Origin: Aegilops tauschii subsp. strangulata
Taxonomy: Eukaryota; Streptophyta; Magnoliopsida; Poales; Poaceae
Reading direction: 5' to 3'
Length of the DNA stretch: 64,000 nucleotides
Assembly (NCBI RefSeq): GCF_002575655.3
Contig: NC_053037.3
Span: forward strand, 444,633,793 to 444,697,792
Position 1 is the stretch's first letter, and each line of letters begins with the position of its first letter. The notes below the pieces were generated by a model. The model was not told where the DNA came from, made no database searches, and worked only from the letters and a program-made list of their open reading frames with translations. Below are positions 22,992 to 33,714 of the stretch, one piece after another. The translations under genes were made by a program, and so were the position numbers.

Positions 22992-24688
22992 TGTAAGGGC
23001 ATATTTATCCCTTAGTTGTTTTGGTGATTGATGACAATGCTTTTGCGGACTAATCGTGTGCATTGAGTATTTCAGACATATCGTGACTAGGCACAAGACG
23101 ATTTGGTGCCCCTCAAAGACTATTGAAGATGGCGTTTCTCTACGTTTCTTTTCGGTGAATTTGAGTCGTAGGAAAGCCGTACTATTAAGAGGGGGTCCGC
23201 TTTGGAAAGGTTTTGGTGGAATCATCATGTACACGTCTACTCCATTTGCACCGCCTTTCCTTTGGCACTTTGGTGCATCCTCCGTCTTTTCTTGTCTATG
23301 CAAAATGTCATGTTTGTTGCTGAACTGGGGCATGCGGTAGTACTGCTCCTAGGAGCGGTAGTACCACAGGCCCTTGCGGTAGTACCGGCCTCTGGCGCGG
23401 TAGTACCGCTTCCTTGGAGCGGTAGTACTGTGACCTCAGGCCAGGCGCTGCTGCTTTTGCGGTAGTAGGGGCGGATGTAATTTTTTACATCCGCGCCCTA
23501 CGCGGTAGTACCGCGCCAGGGGCGCGGTAGTACCGTGCGCTCTGGCCAGGCTCAGCAGCATGCGCGGCAGTAGGGGTGGATGTAATTTTTTACATCCGCG
23601 CCCCGCGCGGTAGTACCGCTCCTGGCTTACGGTACTACCGTGTCGGATTTTTGCACAGATCCCAACTCAGCGGAAGTTGCCACGGATGAATTTTTATATG
23701 TCCGTGCCTTCCCAAATTTAGTCTATCCCTGCCTTGCGGTAGTACCGCAAGGGGGAGCGGTAGTACCGCGCCAGCAATTCTACCGCCCTCCGCCCCTTCG
23801 CTTCAGGGCTAGTTTAGATGCTGCTGCATGGGCGGTACTACCGCAGTGCCTTGCGGTAGTACCATGTGCCCTTGCGGTAGTACCGCGTTCCCGGCGCGGT
23901 AGTACCGTGCTTCGCAGGCTGAGTTGGTGGATAACGGTTGGATTTGTTCTTCCACTATATAAGGGGTGTCTTCTTCTCCGAGTTGACTACCTCTTCCATC
24001 CCCAAGCTCCATTGTTGCTTCAAGCTCCATTTTCGCCCGATCTCTCTCCCTAGCCAATCAAACTTGTTGATTTTCTAGGGATTGGTTGAGAAGGCCTCGA
24101 TCTACACTTCCACCAAGAGAAATTTGATTCCCCCCACTAATCCCTTGCGGGTCTTGTTACTCTTGGGTGTTTGAGCACCCTAGACGGTTGAGGTCACCAC
24201 GGAGCCATATTCCATCGTGGTGAAGCTTTGTGGTGTCGTTGGGAGCCTCCAATTAAGATGTGGAGATAGACCCAACCTTGTTTGTAAAGGTCCGGTCGCC
24301 AACTCCAAGGGCACCAATAGTGGAGTCACGGCATCTCGCATTGTGTGAGGGCGTGAGGAGAATACGGTGGCCCTAGTGGCTTCTTGGGGAGCATTGTGCC
24401 TCCACGCCGCTCCAACGGAGACGTACTTCCCCTCAAAAGGAAGGAACTTCGTAACACATCCTCGTCTTCACCGGCTCCACTCTTGGTTATCTCGTGCCTT
24501 TACTTGTGCAAGTTTTGTGTTATATCCCTTGCTTGCTTGTGTGCTTGTTGTTGTTGCATCATATAGGTTGCTCACCTAGTTGCATATCTAGACAACCTAC
24601 TTTGATGCAAAGTTTAATTTGGTAAAAAAAGCTAAAAATTGTTAGTTGCCTATTCACCACCCTCTAGTCAACTATATCGATCCTTTCA
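22992..24688 (+). repeat. Copia 3' LTR (1697 bp)
   Basis: It begins TGTAAGGGCATATTTATCCC after a polypurine tract and ends ATCGATCCTTTCA. Between 23330 and 23915 it carries about 16 copies of CGGTAGTACC(G)-type units and two near-perfect hairpins with AT loops (23471-23494 and 23576-23600). A TATA-like ACTATATAAGG lies at about 23955. It abuts unrelated minus-strand Gypsy sequence at 24689. Confidence 0.8.
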
Positions 24689-26334
24689 AAAGCAATATGA
24701 CAATGATGAAGCGTGTCATAATAAACGGAACGGAGGTAAGTTGCATGGCAATATATCTCGGAATGGCTATGGAAATGCCATAATAGGTAGGTATGGTGGC
24801 TGTTTTGAGGAAGGTATATGGTGGGTGTATGATACCGGCGAAAGGTGCGCGGTATTAGAGAGGCTAGCAATGGTGGAAGGGTGAGAGTGTGTATAATCCA
24901 TGGACTCAACATTAGTCATAAAGAACTCACATACTTATTGCAAAAATCTATTAGATATCGAAACGAAGTACTACGCGCATGTTCCTAGGGGGATAGATTG
25001 ATATGAAAAGACCATCGCTCGTCCCCGACCGCCACTCACAAGAAAGACAATCAAAAAATAAATCATGCTCCGACTTCATCACATAATGGTTCACCATACG
25101 TGCATGCTACGGGAATCACAAACTTTAACACAAGTATCTCTCAAATTCACAACTACTCAACTAGCATGACTCTAATATCACCACCTTCATATCTCAAAAC
25201 AATCATAAGGAATCAAACTTCTCATAGTATTCAATGCACTTTATATGAAAGTTTTTATTATATCCCTCTTGGATACCCATCATATTAGGACTAAATTTAT
25301 AACCAAAGAAAATTACCATGCTGTTCTAAAGACTCTCAAAATAATATAAGTGAAGCATGAGAGCAAATGACAAACTACTCCGAAAGATATAAGTGAAGAT
25401 CAATGAGTAGTCGAATAATTATGTAAATATGTGAAGACTCTCTAACATTTAAGAATTTCAGATCTTGGGATTTTATTCAAACATCAAGCAAAAAAAAGAA
25501 AATAAAATGACACTCCAAGCAAAACACATATCATGTGGTGAATAAAAATATAGCTCCAAGTAAAGTTACCGATGAACAAAGACGGAAGAGGGGATGCCAT
25601 CCGGGGCATCCCCAAGCTTAGGCTCTTGGTTGTCCTTGAATATTACCTTGGGGTGCCTTGGGAATCCCCAAGCTAAGGCTCTTGCCACTCCTTATTCCAT
25701 AGTCCATCGAATCTTTACCCAAAACTTGAAAACTTCACAACACAAAACTCAACAGAAAACTTGTAAGCTCCGTTAGTATAGGAAAATAAATCACCACTTA
25801 GGTACTGTTGTGAACTCATTCTAAATTCATATTGGTGTAATATCTATTGTATTCCAACTTCTCTATGGTTCATACCCTCCGATACTACTCATAGATTCAT
25901 CAAAATAAGCAAACAACACATAGAAAACAGAATCTGTCAAAAACAGAACAGTCTGTTGCTATCTGTATCATTCGAATACTTCTGTACCTCCAAAAATTCT
26001 GAAATATATTGGTGGATGTGAGGAATTTATCTATTAATCATCTGCAAAAAGAATCAACCTAAAAGCACTTCTAGTAAAAAATGGCAGCTAATCTCATGAG
26101 TGCAAAAGTTTCCGTTTTTTACAGCAAGATCGCAAAGACTTCACCCAAGTCTTCCCAAAGGTTCTACTTGGCACAAACACTAATTAAAACATAAAACCAC
26201 ATCTAACCAGAGGCTAGATGAATTATTTATTACTAAATAGGAGCAAAAGCAAAGGACAAAAGTAAAATTGGGTTGTCTCCCAACAAGCGCTTACGTTTAA
26301 CGCCCCTAGCTAGGCATGATGATTTCAATGATGC
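24689..26334 (-). other. Internal non-coding tract of the WHAM/Sabrina-like element
   Basis: AT-rich, with no sustained frame. It includes GGGATGCCATCCGGGGCATCCCC near 25590 (an inverted repeat) and two GGGGATTCCCAAGG-type words near 25615-25680 that are typical of this repeat family. No gene was found. Confidence 0.55.
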
Positions 26335-27111
26335 TCACATAAAAGATAAGAATTGAAACATAAAGAGAGCATCATGAAGAATATGACTAGCACATTTAAG
26401 TCTAACCCACTTCCTATGCATAGGGATTTTGTGAGCAAACAACTTATGCGAACAATAATCAACTAGCATAGGAAGGCAAAACAAGCATAACTTCAAAACT
26501 TTAAGCACATAGAGAGGAAACTTGATATTATTGCAATTCCTACAAGCATATGTTCCTCCCTCATAATAATTTTCAGTAGCATCATGAATGAATTCAACAA
26601 TATAACCATCACATAAATCATTCTTTTCATGATCTACTTGCATAGAAATTTTACTACTCTCCACATAAGCAAAATTCTTCTCATCAATAGTAGTGGGAGC
26701 AAACTCAACAAAATAACTATCATGTGAAGCATAATCCAATTGAAAATTAAAATCATGATGACAAGTTTCATGATTATATTTATTCTTTATAGCATACGTG
26801 TCATCACAATAATCATCATAAATAGGAGGCATGCTTTCATCATAATAAATTTGCTCATCAAAACTTGGGGGACTAAACATATCATCTTCATCAAACATAG
26901 CATCCCCAAGCTTGTGGCTTTGCATATCATTAGCATCATGGGTATTCAAAGAATTCATACTAACAACATTGCAATCATGCTCATCATTCACATATTTTAT
27001 GCCAAGCATTCTATGTAATTCTTCTTCTAGTACTTGAGCACAATTTTCCTTCCTATAATTTTCACGAAAGATATTAAAAAGATGAATCATATGAGGCACC
27101 CTCAATTCCAT
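26335..27111 (-). CDS. Leader ORF of the WHAM/Sabrina-like element, 258 residues
   Basis: It opens at ATG 27111 (MELRVPHMIHLFNIFRENYR), about 100 bp inside the primer-binding site, and ends at 26335. It is rich in Asp, His, Asn and Tyr, with a Cys-containing stretch (TYACRNCNNI), and has no recognised gag, protease or RT domain. Its position is that of gag, but the composition is unusual and I cannot assign a function. It may be the reading frame of a non-autonomous subfamily. Confidence 0.4.
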   Translation of the reverse strand: MELRVPHMIHLFNIFRENYRKENCAQVLEEELHRMLGIKYVNDEHDCNVVSMNSLNTHDANDMQSHKLGDAMFDEDDMFSPPSFDEQIYYDESMPPIYDDYCDDTYAIKNKYNHETCHHDFNFQLDYASHDSYFVEFAPTTIDEKNFAYVESSKISMQVDHEKNDLCDGYIVEFIHDATENYYEGGTYACRNCNNIKFPLYVLKVLKLCLFCLPMLVDYCSHKLFAHKIPMHRKWVRLKCASHILHDALFMFQFLSFM

Positions 27112-27208
27112 TTTTTTTGTAGTTTTCTTTTATAAACTAAACTAGTGATAAAACAATTAACTAAAAGATTCGATTGCAAGATTTAAAGATATACCTTCAA
27201 GCACTCAC

Positions 27209-27227
27209 CTCCCCGGCAACGGCGCCA
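27209..27227 (-). promoter_or_regulatory. Primer-binding site of the WHAM/Sabrina-like element
   Basis: On the minus strand it is TGGCGCCGTTGCCGGGGAG, nine bases inside the LTR end. It starts with TGG as expected for complementarity to a tRNA CCA end. Confidence 0.7.
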
Positions 27228-27236
27228 GAAATTGCT

Positions 27237-28906
27237 TGATGTCTACTACACAACCTCCTTCTTGTAGACGTTGTTGGGCCTCCAAGTGCAGAGGTTTGTA
27301 GGACAGTAGCAAATTTCCCTCAAGTGGATGACCCAAGGTTTATCAATCCATGGGAGACATAGGATGAAGATGGTCTCTCTCAAACAACCCTGCAACCAAA
27401 TAACAAAGAGTCTCTTGTGTCCCCAACACACCCAATACAATGGTAAATTGTATAGGTACACTAGTTCGGCGAAGAGATGGTGATACAAGTGCAATATGGA
27501 TGATAGATATAGGTTTTTGTAATCTGAAAATATAAAAACAACAAGGTAACTAATGATAAAAGTGAGCACAAACGATATTGCAATGCTAGGAAACAAGGCC
27601 TAGGGTTCATACTTTCACTAGCGCAAGATCTCAACAATAATAACATAATTGGATCATATAACTATCCCTCAACATGCAACAAAGAGTCACTTCAAAGTCA
27701 CCAATAGCGGAGAACAAACAAAGAGATTATTGTAGGGTACGGAACCACCTCAAAGTTATCCTTTCTGATCGATTTATTCAAGAGTCCGTAGTAAAATAAC
27801 ACGAAGCTATTCTTTCCGTTCGATCTATCCTAGAGTTCATACTGGAATAACACCTTAAGACACAAATCAACCAAAACCCTAATGTCACCTAGATACTCCA
27901 ATGTCACCTCAAGTATCCGTGGGTATGATTATACGATATGCATCACACAATCTCAGATTCATCTATTCAACCAACACAAAGAACTTCAAAGAGTGCCCCA
28001 AAGATTCTACCGGAGAGTCAAGACGAAAACGTGTGCCAACCCCTATGCATAAGTTCACAAGGTCACTGAACCCGCAAGTTGATCACCAAAACATACATCA
28101 AGTAGATCACGTGAATATCCCATTGTCCCCACAGATAAGCACATGCAAGACATACATCAAGTGTTCTCAAATCCTTAAAGACTCAATCCGATAAGATAAC
28201 TTCAAAGGGAAAACTCAATCCATTACAAGAGAGTAGAGGGGGAGAAACATCATAAGATCCAACTATAATAGCAAAGCTCGCGATACATCAAGATCGTGCC
28301 AAATCAAGAACACGAGAGAGAGAGATCAAACACATAGCTACTCGTACATACCCTTAGCCCCGAGGGTGAACTACTCCCTCCTCGTCATGGAGAGCGCTGG
28401 GATGATGAAGATGGCCACCGGTGATGGATCCCCCCCTCCGGCAGGGTGCCGGAACAGGGCCCCGATTGGTTTTTGGTGGCTACATAGGCTTGCGGCGGAA
28501 CTCCCAATCTAGGTTTGTTTGGATTTATAGGAATTTTTGGCGTAGGTCTCACGGCAGGGGGTCTCCGAGCCGTCCACGAGATAGGGGGGCGCGCCCAGGG
28601 GGTAGGGCGCGCCCCCACCCTCGTTGGCAGCCCGGGACTCTTCTGGCCCAACTCTTTTACTCAGGGGGCTTCTTTTGGTCCATAAAAAATCATCAAAAAT
28701 TGGCACGTCAATTGGACTCCGTTTGGTATTCTTTTTCTGTAAAACTCAAAAACAAGGAAAAAACAGAAACTGGCATTGGGCTCTAGGTTAATAGGTTAGT
28801 CCCAAAAATCATATAAAATAGCATATAAATGCATATAAAACATCCAATATTGATAATATAATAGCATGGAACAATCAAAAATTATAGATACGTTGGAGAC
28901 GTATCA
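27237..28906 (-). repeat. 5' LTR of the WHAM/Sabrina-like element (1670 bp)
   Basis: On the minus strand it starts TGATACGTCTCC at 28906 and ends TAGACATCA at 27237. The first bases match the start of the solo LTR at 11212, but the ends differ, so the two are related rather than the same subfamily. It is followed on the genic side by AAGTT. Confidence 0.8.
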
Positions 28907-28943
28907 AAGTTTCATTGGATCGATCGATCAAAACTGACACATA

Positions 28944-28945
<2 letters not shown>

Positions 28946-29017
<72 letters not shown>
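28946..29017. repeat. (TA)n microsatellite
   Basis: About 36 uninterrupted TA units lie 40 bp from the LTR end. Open frames across it are artefacts of Tyr-Ile repeats. Confidence 0.97.
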
Positions 29018-30240
29018 CACTTGTGTGTAGAGGGCAAGGTGCAGTCCGAAAGTAGCTGGATGTACCACGATGGTGCCGAGCTGACGACAATGTCCGTCGC
29101 GGCGAGCATGAAGGGGAGGTGTATTGTGGCGGTGCTAGAGGCATTGTGGGATCAGTATGGCGGCATAGCAAGGGTGGTGGCGGAGCTAGGGAAGGGCCGA
29201 CGCGGATGAGGGAGAAGAGAGGGAGGAACAAGGTCAAATAGGCAAGGTCAGGGGAAGGGGAGATGATTTGATGCAATTTGAGGTGGGATTGCCATCTAGT
29301 CCGACGTGACAGACGCGCCCGGGCGTGCCTGGCCTCCCTATATCCGCCCTAGATATGGGCTAGATAAGAGGTGTGTCGGTTAGCCCAAACATATAAGACC
29401 GGTATGAGGAGCCGTTTGGACAGGATTTTTTTGCCCGATCAGTGATCGGGCCGACGTTTATGAGGATTTGCTCTTAGTTTCCGAACGCGAGTGAAGAAAA
29501 GAAAACCGGAAGTTACGAACATCGTGCAAATTCTTTGTTACAAATTGGAGGAGTAAATTCGTAGCGAAAGGCGGTAGTAGTACATTTTTTGGGAGCCGCG
29601 TAAGCACGCAACATGTATATATAGCTTTCCACTCCCCCCCGCCGCGCAGCCGCGGGCCTATCTCGTCTTCTGTGGCCTTAGGGCTATGGAGCGCGTGGTG
29701 GATCTCGGTCTTTGTCGGCGGGAGGGCTACGTTTTTAGGTTATTTTTTGAGTTTTTTAGGGTTTGTGTCCTGCTAAGAAAGGCCAGATGACGGCGACCTT
29801 CTGAAGATGGAATAAGGTTCTCCCCGTCTAGCCTCATCCGGATGCTGCTTCTAGTGTCGCGGGGGGGGGGGGGGGGGGGGCATGTGGAGGTTGTCTCTGG
29901 CGGATCTTGTAGGATTCGATCGGCGTTTGTGTCATCGTTTGTCTATTTTCGCTTGTCTACAAGTTGGATCTACGCTTCTCTTCATCGGCGGCGTTTGCTA
30001 TTCTGGTGCGCTGGTCCTCTGGGGCCTTAGCACGACGACTTCCCGATTGACTACTACAACAAGGTTTGCCCGGGTCCGGTGATGAAGGGGTGTTGATGAC
30101 GGCGCGCTCTCGGCTTGTTCCAGTGCTTGTAGTCGTCGCTAGGTAGTCTACGGATATGGATGTAGTTTTTACTTCGGTTGTTCTTCGTACTAGTACTTAT
30201 TAATAGATAGCAAGTTTCCTGTAAAAAAATAATTCTGCTC
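29018..30240 (+). other. Intergenic tract, partly repeat-like, upstream of the metacaspase gene
   Basis: No gene is supported. From about 29600 (TATATATAGC near 29612) to about 30230 the sequence is GC-rich. It has a run of 20 G at 29861-29880 and ends in ...AAGTTTCCTGTAAAAAAA. This looks like the 3' end of a non-LTR retrotransposon or another transcribed repeat, but I saw no target duplication, so that is only an inference. Confidence 0.35.
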
Positions 30241-30529
30241 CGCCATCACAAGCAGGAAATTCTCCGATGTGCCGAGCCCCGACCCGAGTGGACGGACGGA
30301 CGCCGTCCAATCGTTTTCGTCACCACCTTCCAGGCTTGCACAGCTGCTCCAATGATCCAATCCCGTCGTCCCTCGAGTCCCCACCCGTCAGATCGGAAAC
30401 GCCAATACGCGCAGCGCACCTATCCCCCAGTACCACCGGCAACCGACGGACCCCGCACCTACTCCACCCCCTCCCCCTCCCCCTCCCCTCCGGCCGCCCG
30501 ACCGACGCCGCAGCCGGCGCATCGCCGCG

Positions 30530-32591
30530 ATGGGCCGCAAGCTCGCGCTCCTGGTGGGCATCAACTACCCCGGCACCAAGGCCGAGCTCAAGGGCTGCCA
30601 CAACGACGTTGACCGCATGCACAAGTGCCTCGTCGACCGGTTCGGCTTCGACGAGGACAACATCACCGTCCTCCTCGACCGCGGCTCCTCGGGGCCGCAG
30701 CCCACCGGCGCCAACATCCGCCACGCGCTGGCCAAGCTCGTGGGGGAAGCGCGCCGTGGGGACTTCCTCTTCTTCCACTACAGCGGCCACGGCACGCGGC
30801 TGCCGGCCGAGACCGGGCAGGACGACGACACCGGGTACGACGAGTGCATCGTGCCCAGCGACATGAATCTCATCACAGGTGCGATCGGGGATAAGATCAG
30901 CATCCGCTCCCTCCCTGTGTATTTCTCTCCTTTTTACTGAAAAAAAAGTAATCGAGATACGGTGGGATTAGCTAAACAGTTACAGCCTTCAGATGTGAAA
31001 CCGATTTCGGTGGAGACAGGTGAACGCCGATGTGATGTGGATCTGATCCAGGATGAAGCCCTATCCAAATACTGATGAATTTGTTGGGCAGTTTACGGCT
31101 CATTTATTCATTTGTTTTGCGTTGCAGTACGTTTAAGATGATCTTGGTAAAGTTTGAAGTTAATATATGGCGTAGATGGTTGGATTAGAATAATCCAACT
31201 GCCGAAACTATTGCGGATAGGAATTGGGATAACAATTGGATGTACTATGCATATATGTGCTTACCATTTGCTTGGTTTCGTTACTGTCCACATGTTTTGC
31301 ACATAATTCTGGTTGTAGTAATTCCCAAGATCTTGCAGCTTAGTGGCCGGTGTTGTTTCAGATTTGTTTCGTTGTGGGCAAAAATGATAATCAGCACTGG
31401 CAGGATCTTATTTGAGCAGTGCTTGGCCATTTGAGGAAAGGAATGTAGGCTCCCGGCGAGCGGAAGTTTCTTGGCAATTGTCTTAATAGAAAGATGAGAA
31501 GTGCTTATGCCATATGTCAGTCTGTTGTTTCTCCATGTTTGTTCACTATATTTTCTACTAGCTAATAGGCTGATATTTTCCATGTAACTGATGTTCATTT
31601 TCTGCAAATTTTCTAGAGCAAGCATTTTACCCCCTTGCACTTTATAAGTACATTTCTCAACCATTCTGCGTCCAGTGAATGATTGTCAGCTGTCCAAGTC
31701 CCTAACTTGTTATGATCTGCAGATCAAGATTTCAGAGATCTCGTGCAGAAGGTCCCGGATGGTTGCATATTTACCATCGTCTCCGACTCATGCCACAGTG
31801 GTGGCCTACTGGACAAGGCAAAGGAACAGATAGGCAATAGCACCAAGCAGAATCAGACCCAGTCTCGTGAACCCGAAGAAGAGCGATCTCATTCTGGCGG
31901 CGGGTTCCGGTCCTTCCTCAAAGAGACCGTTCGTGACGCGTTTGAGTCTCATAGCCGCCACGGAGGTGAGGACCAGGATGAGCAACCAACTGGGGATGGC
32001 CTCACTAAAAATCGCTCTCTGCCACTCTCAACACTTATTGAGATGCTCAAGGAGCAAACTGGGAAGGATGACATTGAGGAGGGCTCAATCCGGCTGACTC
32101 TGTTTAACGTCTTCGGGGACGATGCCAGCCCAAAGATCAAGAAGTTCATGAAAGTCATGCTTGATAAGTTCCATGAAGGTGGATCAGGTGAGCAGGGCGG
32201 TGTCATGGGCATGGTTGGTTCGCTAGCTCACCAGTTCCTGAAGGCTAAGCTTGAAGGCACCGAGGAAGAGACTTTCAAGCCGGCGATAGAACAAGATATG
32301 GGCAGTGCTGAGGAGGCGTATGCCGGGACCAAGTCATGGGCGCCTAACAACGGCATCCTCATCAGTGGGTGCCAAACCAGCCAGACATCAGCAGATGCAA
32401 CCATACCGGGGGGTACGTCCTTTGGCGCGATGAGCAATGCCATCCAGGCCATTCTCGCGAGCGATGATGGAAAGATAACAAACAAGGATCTCGTCATGAA
32501 AGCGCGTGCAGCGCTGTCCAAGCAAGGATACACTCAGCAGCCTGGGCTCTACTGCAGTGATGAGCATGTTCATGTGGCTTTCATCTGCTGA
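30530..32591 (+). CDS. Type II metacaspase (two exons, 405 residues)
   Basis: This is a cysteine endopeptidase of the C14 metacaspase family, cutting after Arg/Lys, normally activated by calcium and linked to plant cell death and wound or stress signalling. Exon 1 is 30530-30878 and exon 2 is 31723-32591; the 844-bp intron has GT and AG ends, and the joined frame is 1218 bases including the stop. The start [16 protein letters not shown] is the usual N-terminus of the family. The catalytic dyad is complete: His in [10 protein letters not shown] (about residue 87) and Cys in SDSCHSGG (residue 140). A long linker (about 145-315) separates the p20 domain from p10 ([16 protein letters not shown], about 326 onward), and there is no N-terminal prodomain: both features define type II (Arabidopsis MC4/MC5-like). 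No break was seen. Confidence 0.95.
30879..31722 (+). other. Intron of the metacaspase gene
   Basis: It begins GTGCGATC at 30879 and ends TGATCTGCAG at 31722. The split falls after the first base of a GAT codon. No transposon is recognised within it. Confidence 0.92.
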
Positions 32592-33527
32592 AACATGGAT
32601 TGATGTTGTGCTTTTTTTTCCTTTCTGTGATGAGCTGTGCACGAGAGGTTTCAGTTTTCCCTTGCCCCCCCTGGTTTGCTGTGGTTATGTATTTATGTCA
32701 AAAACTGTGAGTTGAACTACGTCAGTACTGAAATAAGGAATTGCCATGTAAACTTTATACATAGTACACATATAGTTGCTTCTTTAGTTTCATCCAACCT
32801 CTCTAATATGTTCGTCTTTCTGTACTTTTGTTCTTGTTATCCTGGTAGAATTTTTTTAAAACTAGTATCCTAATAGTTATATTAGATTCACAAAATACAA
32901 CCCAATAAGAGTGAGCAATCGCTGGCGATGTGCACGTAGGATTAGCTACCAGACAAACAGGTTCGCTTCATCGAGAAGAAAGAGAGAAAGAGATTGGCAA
33001 GTGGCCCAGCCCCCAATCCCCATCCCCGATTTCTCTCCCTCTCCCTTTCGCTCGTCTGCCGCCGCCGCCACCACCGGCGCCCTCCCCGTCGCCGTCGCCA
33101 CCACTGGCGCCCAGGTGTGGCGCTGCTCTTCCCCACCCGGACGAGGTCGATGCGCCCCCTGCCACACTTCCTTCTCCAACGCGTCATCATATTCAGAGGA
33201 GCCGCGGCTGCTCGCGCATCTGCTCCACCTGGAGTTGTCGCCATCAGCAGGAGGAGTGCCGGACCACCGCTCCGGCGGCCCGTTGTTTCTGGCCGCCGTC
33301 CGCCTCGTTGGCCCTCTTTTTGGCTTGCCTCTGGTCTCAAGCAAACTTCCCCTCCTCCTCTCGTCGCGCCACTCCACGCATCCTGCAGCGCCGAGGAAGG
33401 TGGACCAGCGACGGCCGGATCCCGGAGGAAAATATGGCAGTGGGATGCAAGACGAAGCTAATCGGCGGCGGTGGGTGAGGCGGCGGGAGGCGACGGCGAC
33501 GGGCAAATCGGTCAACGATAGATACGG
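32592..33527 (+). other. Metacaspase 3' UTR and GC-rich intergenic tract
   Basis: The 3' UTR probably ends after 32700; AATAAG-type words occur near 32732 but no canonical signal is certain. From about 32990 the sequence becomes very GC-rich (CCGCCGCCGCCACCACC) and open in many frames, which inflates frames on both strands. This tract may be the former N-terminal coding part of the kinase fragment that follows, but I cannot align it. Confidence 0.5.
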
Positions 33528-33714
33528 TTCGGTTCCGTCCGGCCTTCCGCGCCAAGGCCCGCGGCGAGGAGTTCTCCTGCAAGACGCAAAAACATCAAGG
33601 ACACGGTCCACCGGGAGGTCGAGATCATGCAACACCTCTCGGGCCACCACGGCGTCGTCACGCTCAAGGCCGTCTGTGGCGGCTGCATATCGAGGCGGCG
33701 GCTGCAGATCGAAG
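33528..33714 (+). pseudogene. Protein kinase N-lobe fragment, PEPKR2/CDPK-like
   Basis: Three frames together spell a kinase N-lobe. The glycine-loop piece is FGSVR (33528), the beta-3 lysine piece is AFRAKARGEEFSCKT (about 33546-33590), and the alpha-C piece is HREVEIMQHLSGHHGVVTL (about 33609-33670). The last piece is characteristic of the PEP-carboxylase-kinase-related group (PEPKR2) within the CDPK/SnRK superfamily. Frame changes fall between the pieces, so it cannot be read as one protein. A donor-like site AAG|GTGAGT at 33714/33715 follows. I found no catalytic loop or activation segment downstream, so this is an isolated first-exon relic. Kinase identity is fairly sure, the subfamily less so. 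Confidence 0.6.

Larger units (their letters stand above)
13193..24688 (+). mobile_element. Copia LTR retrotransposon with an extra ORF, 3' part, interrupted by E2 and E3
   Basis: After the E2 end, Copia pol resumes at 13193 with the RT-RNase H boundary. Next come a non-coding tract with CGGTACTACCG arrays, the E3 insertion (14679-20525 plus one TSD copy), an accessory ORF (21091-22515), a polypurine tract (AAAAGGGGGAGAT) and a 1697-bp 3' LTR (22992-24688). The 5' LTR, gag and most of pol lie left of the window. The right end abuts internal sequence of a minus-strand Gypsy element, so this Copia element inserted into that one. I do not recognise the family with confidence. Confidence 0.75.
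24689..28906 (-). mobile_element. WHAM/Sabrina-like Gypsy element, 5' part, minus strand
   Basis: On the minus strand this is a 5' LTR (28906 to 27237), primer-binding site (27227-27209), a leader with an open frame (27111-26335) and a long non-coding tract. It is cut at 24689 by the Copia insertion. The rest of this element should lie to the left of the window beyond the Copia 5' end. No RT or integrase is visible here. The family call rests on the LTR start TGATACGTCTCCAACGTATC (reverse strand at 28906) and on the primer site. Confidence 0.7.

Noticed and set aside
23335..23915. CRISPR-like or satellite array
   Set aside because: Units are palindrome-like, spacing is irregular, spacers are not unique sequences of set length, and it lies inside an LTR of a plant retrotransposon.
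24689..24693. TSD of the Copia element at its right end (AAAGC)
   Set aside because: The partner copy would be at the 5' end outside the window, so it cannot be confirmed.
28875..29276. Open frames across the (TA)n tract
   Set aside because: Tyr-Ile repeats from a microsatellite; no start context, domain or neighbour support.
29600..30230. A confident LINE call for the GC-rich, A-ending tract
   Set aside because: It looks like a transcribed repeat with an A-run end, but I saw no target duplication and no coding part, so only a generic note is given.
30267..30894. Frames overlapping the first metacaspase exon on both strands
   Set aside because: Shadows of a GC-rich coding exon; the catalytic motifs lie only in the 30530 frame.
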